From: Chamaea fasciata
Taxonomy: Eukaryota; Chordata; Aves; Passeriformes; Sylviidae
Reading direction: 5' to 3'
NCBI GenBank assembly: GCA_029207755.1
Contig: JARCOQ010000005.1
Span: forward strand, 64,367,414-64,431,413
DNA length: 64,000 bases
In this document: positions 55,825 through 64,000 of the stretch, piece after piece
Position numbering within the stretch: the stretch's first letter is position 1
Layout of the letters: every line of letters starts with the position of its first letter
The notes under the pieces: generated by a model
Told to the model about the DNA's origin: nothing
Seen by the model: the letters and a program-made list of their open reading frames with translations, nothing else
The model's database searches: none
Made by a program: the position numbers and the translations under genes

Positions 55825-58800
55825 ACTGCAAAAGGTTGTTTTGGCAGCATGAGTATAAACTGTCCTCCTGGCTGCAGAGCAGACCCCAGCTTGGGGATGC
55901 CGCCAGTGAGCAGAGAACAGCTCATGAAGCCACCTGAGACCTTCAGTGTAAAGGAGGGACAGGGACAATCCAGCCAGGGCAGGCTGCATGGGTCAGAGGG
56001 GACAACTCTGTCCCATCATGGGTACCTGTCCATCAGCAAGGTCAAGCCACTGGGACTTGGTTGGGGCTCACCCTGGGCAGGGGCAGGGGACACCACCAGC
56101 ACTTTAGACACAGTCATCACTCTAAGCTGAACGGCCAGTGAAGGGCCCATGCTGTGCTGCTGCCAATCTGATTCACCCCCTCCTGCCAGCTGGCACAGGG
56201 AAGTGTTAGTAATACCGAGTGCCACAAACTCAGAGAGGCACGAGCCAGGAGACAAACAAAAAAAACCACATTTCCCACTTCCACCCCAACACACCCCCAC
56301 AATGCGTGGTGCCTCCATGGGAAAGACAGATAGGCATGCAAGAAACGCCTGGGCTGGGGACTGTTACCACACTAGGTCACTGTCCCTCCTCAGCAGCTGG
56401 TGCACCAGGGCCACCACTGACCTCCCTGCTGGCAAAATCGATGCCACCAGTTTGGCAAGGCCAGGGGGCTTACCAGGAGCCAAAACCCTATGGAAACATA
56501 GTTCAAATGGCTGTGAGAAGGTCCCATTGCAACTTGGAAACCTGAAACACAAATGGAATGAAAGGGGAAGGCTCAGAGGTGTCTCCAGCAGAAGACGTCC
56601 TGAATGGGCAGTTGCCTGTCACATGGACAAGGGGGAGAAAAGCCTGGCTGAGGACAGAGACACGAATCCAGAGCATGCCTGAAGACATTTCTTGGAGCTT
56701 GCCCTGCCTTCTGAGACCCACACGTGAAGGAGGAAGCTGCAGAGTCAGTGGCAACTCTGATGGAGTGGTATGAAACCAAGCTGCTTGGTGCAGCAAGGAG
56801 AGATGCTAGGCAGGAGGCTGCAGCCAGGACAGATACCTCCCCATCCCTCTGCTGCCTGTCCTGGCTGTACACGAACAACCATACATTTCACAGCCTGCAG
56901 AATCCCCCCAGCACTTTTGAAAGCTGCTGCAGCATGGATGTCACAGCCACTGCCTTGCAGCATTGAAACAGTCAGCCAGATGGGTCTTCAGGGACCAGCA
57001 GCTGCCCCCAGCCCCAAAGCATGTGCTACCCTTCCCTCTTTCCCAACCACTCTCTCCCTCCTGTGTCTTAGACTGAGCAATGCCAGGGACACCACCATGG
57101 TGCTGCAGTCATCTCCTTCTCGTGTGACACTATGCTCCAGCAGCACAAGCCATCACATCAGCCCACGCTGCCACCCCAGTTCTGCTCTGGCCCTGAGCAG
57201 ACACGTGGGGCTGCACTGCTGCTGTCCCTTTCCAAGGGATCTGCAGGATAATAAGGTCAAGGTGCTTGGTGCCAGGGCAATACCTCCACTGCTCCATCCC
57301 CTGTACACAATGCAGCGCCTCGCACATCCCAGTCTTTCTCCAACCCCTGACAGAGTAGATCATATATTGTCAGTCCTTCCTTAAATTTGCAATGGAAGAG
57401 TCTCATGAAACAGAACAGAAAAGTCCACGCTAAAGCACTCCCCCACTTCTCTTTTTATAACAACCATATCTGGTGCTCTGGGACCTACACTGTGAACGAC
57501 AACGATGGAAAAATCCCAGGGTATTTTTACACTCTTAGTCTTTGCTTTATCTGGAGTTGTCTGGCAAATGCTTCCCTCCTGTCTGTGGTCAATACCCCAG
57601 CCGCTGGTTGCGCTCTGCTTTGTGCCTTTGTTCCTATTACCGGCTGCATGGCACCGGCTGGCTTGGGATCAGCATCCACAGACCCATCTTGCCAGCTCGG
57701 GCACAGTGACAACACGGCAGACGAACTTCTCGCCTCTTGAGGAGTCAGAGCGGAAACGCCCGCAGCTGAGAAGGGACCTCTTTGCCTTTTTGCAGAGCCT
57801 TGCAGACCCACAGCATTCAGTGTATCCTCTCCATCCTCTTCATAACTCCATCTCTTCTCCTATTCCTCACAAATATTCCCAGGGTTCATGTAGAGGCTCA
57901 TAGGGCAGCTTGGTGCCATGGGGGGCTGTCCTGCCACAAGAGTCAGCAGCTGAGCTCTCGCTGCTCCATGCCGGCATGGCAGGCTGCCAGGCACTGTACG
58001 GGCACACATGAAGGCACCATCACTGTGCAGGAGAGTTTTATCATATTAAAAAGGCAAGTGACATATGGAAGGTGAGGGGAGGAAGCTGTAATCAACTCTA
58101 CACCATTTTTATATACACACTTCTGCCTTTTCGTTCAATAATTATAAATAGATTAAGTGCCAACAGTCCCCATCTGCCCCTCAAGGCATGATCCACTGAC
58201 CAGTTTCCCTCTCCAAAAGTGAATTTTATTCATGTGCCTCTGCCCGGTTTATATTTTGGAATGGAGTGAGAAGGGGGGATATTTTTTTTTCCCCCGTGAA
58301 GCTCTGGAGCCTGAAGATGGGTAATATGAAAACAAAACAAAATGATTTGAAGTTAAACCATCTCAGTGTGTGACTCAGAGCTATTCATAGCTCCCTGAAG
58401 CCAGCTGCAGCAACGGAGCCAGAAGGATTCTGCCCGTATTATTATTCCAATTACCATCTGAATTAAAAGTTTGAGCAGTGATCAGCCCACATGCTGATGG
58501 GAGGGGGAGAGAAGAAAGCGAAGAGAGAAGGAGAGAAAGAGTGAGAGGGAGAAAAAACAGATAAAAATGGGAACCACACAAAGGTCCCCAGGATGACAAA
58601 GTCAGGAAGAGGCACAAAAAGGTGACAGCATCACCTCCTGCCTGCTCCCACACCACCCCAGCAATCCCTGCTGTGGCTGCACCGTCCAGACAATGGTGCT
58701 GCAAGAACAGCTGCCTGCTCCCCAGGATCTCAGACTGGATGTGGGATACCCCATGGTGCGGTTGGTGGGACTGGCACTGGCATTCACCCTCTCCTCTCTG

Positions 58801-60509
58801 CCAAAATGGGGCTGGGGGTACACGACACAGGGGCCGGGGGGTTGACTGAGCAGGATTGTAAGGAGAGGATGCTGCTGGAGTGGCAGCTGGGGAGAATTCC
58901 CTGATTTTTCTTGCTGAGTGAGAAAGATGGGCATTACTCTTTTTAGCCGGCATCACAGGAAAAATTAAATGCTCAGAAGGTCCCTGGCCTGGTGTTCTTG
59001 GCCAAAAATGAACCGAGCATTTGTAGCAGACAGGGTGCAGACTGCATCCCACCTGCTCACGAGGAAACACAGCGGCTGACATACCCCCAGCACCCTGCCT
59101 GCCAAAACTACAGACTAGACCCCAAAGGGCTGGTGCAAAACCTGCAAGAGCTGAAAAATTGAAGGCTCTGGGGTGTCCCTGATGTGCTCACATCCCAGGC
59201 AGAAGCAGTGCATTCAGGTCACCTCCTCCAGCTTCCCAGCACAACTGCACAGTGCAAAGGGTGCCTTCACTAATCTCTGCATTGCTGGAACTCCCTTCAC
59301 GGGGCATCCTGCCCTGTGGGAGCCCTGATGTAAGGCCATTCCCAGCAGCATCCCTGTGCTTCAGCATCTCTTCAGCACAAAATGCCTGGCCATGTGGGAT
59401 GTCTTGATGGCTTTTGGCTAGTTATGGGACAAGGATAATTATTGGTGTGCAGAAAAAGGGGGGCAAGGGTGGCTCACATTATCTGCCTCCCTGCTGCAGT
59501 TGAGTTCTTGACAGGGCAGGGATGGACTGCCGGTGACTCTGCCAAGCACCCAGCAAGGCAGGTGCTTGCAAATAGTTTATGAAAGATGATAACAACAGTG
59601 ACAGCAGCAAGGGCGAGCAATAACCAGGGCAAAGCCTGCTCTGTGCCAAGCCCCCAGTCGAGAGAGGCTGCAGCCGCTTCACCGCACCCAGCTGCTGCAC
59701 GACAGCTGAGTTCCCAGCCTGGCCTGGCTGCTAAGCACTAACCCATCAGCGACAGTAAAAAAAATCTCCCTGCACCCCCCTTGTCGCTATGCTAACAGGG
59801 AACTGAGCAGAGCCACGAGCCTCCTGAAAGTCCCCAGCTTCTCCCCTTTCAGCCATGCTTGCTAGGCACCAGAAACAGAGCAGAGGGAGCATCCCAGGTA
59901 AGCTGCAAAGCTGCATTCCCACAGAGAGCGGATCAAGTATTTCACTACAGGTTTGCTGACTTGTATTGCTGTGGCTTGATGCGTCAGGTTTAACAAACAC
60001 ATCTGGAAGGTGTCAAGCCTAAGTGCTGCCCAACTCACACAGTACGGAGGACCACTGCCTCCTCCTTCCCCTACACCCAGCTCTCCGACAGGGAGGGGCT
60101 GCCATCGCGGGCAGGGTCGGGCTGGGGGAGAGCAGTGCGAAGCAGGACACTGCGCTTGCATCTGCATACTGCGATATCCCCCCCGCCATCACTACGGGTT
60201 GCTGTCATACCCCTGCTCCTCCGGCCTGCGACAGTCGTTCCCGCTGGCATCCTGCCTGCTCACCTGCCTGTCGGCTGCTGGCACTCAGCGCTGGCCGCAA
60301 CTTCTGCCTGCTCACCTCCACCCAGACACGAGGCTGTTTCTTGGTGCTGGGAACAACGGGAACAGGAGAGGAGAGGACTTCTGGGGCCGCTGTGTCTGGT
60401 CCCGTGGCAGGCACCGCCTCTTCGTAACGCCATCGAGCTTTTCAGAGGGATGAAGCGCCTGTCTGCCCAGCCTCTAGGATCCCCAGTGCCCTTCAGGCCC
60501 CGCACTCAC
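55825..60509. other. Unassigned region between LTR and orphan exon
   Basis: No exon is supported. The segment 58080-58390 is AT-balanced and repeat-free and could be a conserved non-coding element. Frames of up to 233 codons (58381-59082, minus) have no domain signature and end in low-complexity Leu/Ser sequence. Confidence 0.4.
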
Positions 60510-60639
60510 CGTGCTGCTGCTGGGGCCGATCTATACAGCTCTCCCGGGATTTACCCTCCTCTACATCAGAGTCACTTTCGACATCCACTTGTTCTAATAC
60601 TCCTTTCAGCTGGTCAGTCTGCACGGGTGCTTTAGCAGG
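60510..60639 (-). CDS. Orphan coding-like exon with acidic frame
   Basis: I do not recognise the gene. The minus-strand exon candidate has acceptor CTTTCTGCTGGCAG before 60639 and donor AGCACG/GTGAGTGC after 60510. In the open frame its 130 bases read PAKAPVQTDQLKGVLEQ, then VDVESDSDVEEGK and a RESCIDRPQQQH end, entering in phase 0 and leaving in phase 1. It has no in-frame ATG, so an upstream exon would be needed. The composition looks protein-coding and unlike the flanks. It cannot be joined in frame to the coiled-coil ATG or to KCNJ4 exon 2. It could also be an alternative 5' UTR exon. Confidence 0.4.
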
Positions 60640-61130
60640 CTGCCAGCAGAAAGGGAGCTGCCGAGAGGAGAGGGGGAGAGCAGAGCTGAAGGCAGGGAGA
60701 AGGAGAACAGGCAGCAGAGAGGAGGCCGGGACAAGGCCAGCGGCTCTTTGTACCAGGGTTGGTACCGCTTGCCAGGGAGGGAAGGAGGTGGGGAGAGGTG
60801 TCAGGGTCGTTTCTCTGAGCCTTTTGCAGGGGACAGAACAGGGGACGCTGCTTCCCTCATTATCAAGCAGCACCAGCCTCACTCTGAAGTGTTTCAGGAG
60901 AAATGTTGCCATAGAAATAAAGCAGCAGTCCAGATTGTGAGGGGCAGACCCACTGCCATGGTGGCAGGAGTGTGGGCAGTGTGGTGGCAGCAGCCCCTGG
61001 CTGGCGGCGTGGGGAGGTGCCTGGCTGGAGAGTATCTTGTTCTCCACCCTCCACTCTAATTTCCAGTGAGAGCAGCAGTGGTGCTGCTGTGCCAGCATGG
61101 CTGGTGCTAGGAGATGGTGGGCATCTCCTC

Positions 61131-61200
61131 CCCAAATAAACCAGTGGGTGAATGTCAAAACTGTCCCCAAATAAACCAGTGGGTGAATGCCAAAACTGTC
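61131..61200 (+). repeat. 35-bp unit duplicated in tandem
   Basis: The unit from CCCAAATAAACC to CAAAACTGTC occurs twice back to back (61131-61165 and 61166-61200) with a single T/C difference, implying a recent tandem duplication. Confidence 0.95.
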
Positions 61201-61556
61201 CTTGAAGCAAGCTGCCTGCTGCCAGGCTCCCAGGAGGACAGGAATAGAGGTGCATGGGTCTCTTGGGGCCACGGGGTCACTTTGCAGACAACTCCCATCC
61301 CTCAACAGCCTGTGCCATGGCACCACCTTCACTGCTGGTGAACCAGCCTCAGAGGTCTGAGGGCAAGAACCAGCTCAAAAGCAGCCCTTGCCTGTCCCAA
61401 GCTCCCCACCGCCAGAGAATCAGCATCTGTCCCAAGAAGGGGCTCCAATCCCAACCATCACCATTAAAACCACCTTGTCTGGCACGGAAAACCGGTGCCG
61501 GTGCCTCTGGGGGATTCCCTGTGAGGCCTCTACGCCCTGGTAAGGGGCAGGAGCAG

Positions 61557-61589
61557 TGACGTCACGGAGCAGGAATTTAGCCTGACTCA
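61557..61589. promoter_or_regulatory. CRE (TGACGTCA) and AP-1 (TGACTCA) pair
   Basis: A perfect CRE at 61557-61564 and a perfect AP-1/TRE site at 61583-61589 lie 18 bases apart in a CpG-enriched stretch. This is a plausible activity-responsive enhancer or promoter. The function is inferred. Confidence 0.4.
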
Positions 61590-63319
61590 GTTTCGCCGCG
61601 TTGCGAGGCAAGGGCAGACGGCTTCACTCAGCCCGTGCCATTCACAGAAAAGCGAGCGCCAGCGGGAAGCTGGCAGCCGCGTGCATGAGTAAAGGATCGA
61701 TTGCTAAGACGCCAGCATCCATCTATCGATTCCCGGCCGCACTGCCGGGTTAAGCCAACCCAGTGCAATAACGAGGCGGGATAGCGGGACTTGCTGAGGG
61801 CAGAGGGCCATTAACTGCTCCGCTCTGCGTCCGCACTGATGTCAGTGCGCGGCGGGCGCAGGTATCCATCACAGTGCCTCCTCCCCCTTGCTGGCACCCT
61901 CCTGTCACTGACACCACTCCAGGGATGCAGCTGCTTCCCGGGAGTGACCGATGGCTGAGCTTGGGGTGGCCGAGAGGCTGGAGGGGCCAGTGGGGACTGC
62001 TCCTGCCAAGTAACTCCATCCCTCCCCAGCCACTTCCTCACTTTCCAGTTTTTCTTGCAAACCATGGCGGGGGGCTGCAAGGGGCAAGGAACACTGCCCC
62101 CTGCCATCACCACACATCGGGGCACTTGATCTTAGCACCCAAACAGGGGGAGAGAGGGAAGAAAAAAAAGGTGGGGGAGAGGGAACTCACTTCCCTTCAG
62201 ATCAGCGCTTTCCAGCTTATCCTCTCTGTGGCTATCCTCACCATTCGTCCTCTTCCCCACCACTCCCTGTCCCCACCAGATTCATGCTTCCCCTAAGGCA
62301 CATATTTGCCCTGTGTTGATTATTATTTTCAGTGGCTGCAAACAGGAGTGGCCACACACTGCTGAGGTGTCTCAGGTTTCTGTGGGTGCCACTTCTGGTG
62401 GTGAATGGAGAAGGGCCACTTTCCCATGTCTCTGTCGAGATGTATTCCCCATGCATCTCCCTGATCCCTCCCAGGCTCTGGGTAACCCCAAGCACTGGCC
62501 TCATCTCCACACCTCCCACCTTCTGTGGATGACTCCTCCCGAGAAGCCAAGGAGGGCACAAAGAAGGGGTTGACGGTAGCCTTAGATCTACGTCACCTCT
62601 GCCATGTGTTCCCATGTGCACTATCACTGCCCTTCACAGCACCCTCCCCCAAGGGGAGGAAGGGGAGAACGGAGAGGCCCCCGAGCTGCTGTTTGCTTTG
62701 CCATTGATAGAGTCAGGGCTGGGCAGCAGGGCTAGGAAACTCCAGGCTCTTGCCAGAAGGATTTGGATGACTCCAGGCGATTTGCCCAGGAGGGAGGGCC
62801 TTGGAGGCTGAAGGGCTAGGGATGTCCGAGGTGATCTACCAGCACCATGCAAACCTGCCTGCCCACTCCTCCCCAGGTGGGGAAGCCCACCTTGTCAACA
62901 GGAAGCAAAGGCAGAGCTTCTCTGGTAGTTTGCTCATGGCTTCCTCCTGATCTCCTTCACCCAAACCCACTATCCAGAAGACCCTTTGCACTGCGCCTAT
63001 CTGGGGGGGTGAGTGTTGGACCACCACTGGCAAGATCAGCCATGCTGGGACTAGGAGATGTGGAAGGCAAGGGAGAGGGGGGCAGGTCTAGAGCCCAAAA
63101 AGCTCCACAAGCAGCAGGAGAGCAAACGCGTTTACTTCAGCCCCATTTGCACCCGAGAGCTTGGAGAGCAGGTCTCCAGATGCCTTTTTCTCTGTGATCT
63201 GGCCAGGACCAACACAGAGAAGAATCTACAGAGCAGGAGAAGCAAAAGGTGAGCAAGACCCAGAACAGGGTGAGAAGACTCTAAGAAAACATGGGCAACT
63301 GTAAAAATTAAGAAGTTAC

Positions 63320-63485
63320 CTGCAAAGCGACCGAAGTCAGGGTGGCAAGGGGGCGGGGAGGGAAGTTGGGGAGGTTTAGAGACAGGAGCCCACCCCTGCC
63401 CCTGGGCCCGCGGCCGCCCCGGTAGCGGTACGTGCATACGCCATGCACACAAGGCAACTTTATTATTCACTGGCACGCTCACACG
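63320..63485 (-). other. Candidate first exon with TATA promoter, minus strand
   Basis: The minus strand has CTATAAATA at 63511-63519, and a donor TTTGCAG/GTAACT after 63320 lies about 165 bases beyond the expected start. The block is CpG-rich (CGGCCGCGGG near 63.4 kb). A frame starting ATGCACGTACCG is open to the donor but cannot splice in frame to the orphan exon. It may be an alternative 5' exon of KCNJ4 or of an unknown gene. Confidence 0.35.
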
Positions 63486-63510
63486 AAGCCACGCATCTCT
63501 CCCTAAGTTA

Positions 63511-63519
63511 TATTTATAG
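63511..63519 (-). promoter_or_regulatory. TATA / MEF2-like element CTATAAATA
   Basis: It matches a TATA box and most of the MEF2 consensus (YTAWWWWTAR). It lies about 30 bases upstream of the inferred start of the 63.3-kb exon. Confidence 0.35.
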
Positions 63520-63632
63520 CTGTTCCTCAGAGCGAACGCAAATGAAACAATACAGTATTTTCCTAAGGGAGAAAAACCCTTCCCGCTCTCATGCTGGTGA
63601 GGAGAACAGCGCGCCCCGGTACCGCCTCTTAC

Positions 63633-63950
63633 CCGGGTCCTGCCGAGGGCTGCCGCCTGCTCCAGCCTTGCCGAGCCAACATCAGAGGAAGGGGAAAGCG
63701 GCCGGTCTCTTCATCTCACCATGAAATGTCTCAGCCGGACCGGAGGAATCAGGGAAGTGTCTCTGCAGTCCTCGCTCGCCTCCTGCCTAGGTTTATTTTT
63801 TCCCCCTCCAAAGAGCTACTTCTCCGCTGCGACCTGCTCCTCTCCTAACTCTGCCCTGCCCACGCCAGCTCTCTCCTTCTGCCTCTCAGAATTTTTTGCT
63901 CCCAGGAGCGTCCATCCCACGGAGTGCTGATGTGCCTTCGTGGCTCAGAG
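63633..63950 (-). other. Candidate 5' UTR exon, possibly KCNJ4 exon 1
   Basis: A good minus-strand donor, ACCCGG/GTAAGAGG, follows about 300 bases of CpG-containing, purine-biased sequence with no long frame, which fits a 5' UTR. In mammals the KCNJ4 first exon lies far upstream of the coding exon and is followed by a gene on the opposite strand, so this position is plausible. The 5' limit is a guess. Confidence 0.35.
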
Positions 63951-64000
63951 ACGGGTTTAGGTCTCCCCCTCCTGCCTGGCTCCCTCCTTCTCTGGCATTG

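Larger units (their letters stand above)
60640..63319. other. Unassigned region with CRE and AP-1 sites
   Basis: Moderately CpG-rich around 61.55-61.90 kb. It holds a 35-bp tandem duplication and the CRE/AP-1 pair annotated separately. No coding exon is supported. Confidence 0.4.

Noticed and set aside
58381..59082. 233-codon minus frame
   Set aside because: No domain, no splice support, and the last third is low-complexity Leu/Ser sequence from a purine-rich plus-strand run.
60640..61332. Long minus frame running into the orphan exon
   Set aside because: A canonical acceptor marks 60639 as the exon start, and the upstream part is Pro/Leu/His-rich without coding character. Only the last 130 bases look coding.

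Overview
The window is vertebrate nuclear DNA, most likely from a bird and probably a songbird. Genes are interrupted by GT-AG introns, two strong CpG islands mark promoters, the dominant repeat is the CR1 LINE, and a solo LTR at 55.2-55.8 kb closely resembles an ERVL-type LTR I know from passerine genomes (family named from memory, not from a search). All gene models recognised lie on the minus strand.

Layout, left to right. (1) 1-5.9 kb: what looks like intron 1 plus the CpG-island promoter and non-coding exon 1 of a minus-strand gene, probably TMEM184B from human 22q13.1 gene order; no coding exon of it is in the window. (2) 7.5-31.2 kb: a complete CSNK1E (casein kinase 1 epsilon). Eight introns interrupt the gene from the start-codon exon onward, and a further intron separates that exon from the CpG-island promoter. 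I resolved all nine coding exons to the base. The reading frame is intact and sums to 416 codons, the length of the human protein. (3) 31.3-47.5 kb: a gene-poor interval with three plus-oriented CR1 pieces, a (TG)25 repeat, a purine-only tract and a 310-nt stretch without any C. (4) 47.5-51.2 kb: KCNJ4 (Kir2.3 inward-rectifier potassium channel). Besides the main coding exon there is a small upstream coding exon encoding a Kir2.1-like start (MGSVRVNR), predicting a 450-residue protein. (5) 53.5-54.95 kb: a minus-strand gene I do not recognise. It encodes an acidic, C-terminally coiled-coil protein and has its own splice acceptor and polyA signal; its frame breaks near 53.94 kb, bridged either by an 89-nt intron or by a one-base frameshift. 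(6) 55.2-55.8 kb: solo LTR with a near-perfect 5-bp target-site duplication. (7) 60.5-64 kb: one orphan exon-like segment with an acidic reading frame, and two candidate minus-strand first exons, the best places for the upstream promoter of KCNJ4 or of an unknown gene.

The order (TMEM184B promoter) - CSNK1E - KCNJ4, all on one strand, matches mammalian synteny. CSNK1E is a clock and Wnt kinase and KCNJ4 a membrane channel; they are neighbours by ancestry and not a functional cluster. The parts most worth following up are the split KCNJ4 N terminus, the unknown coiled-coil gene and the orphan exon.
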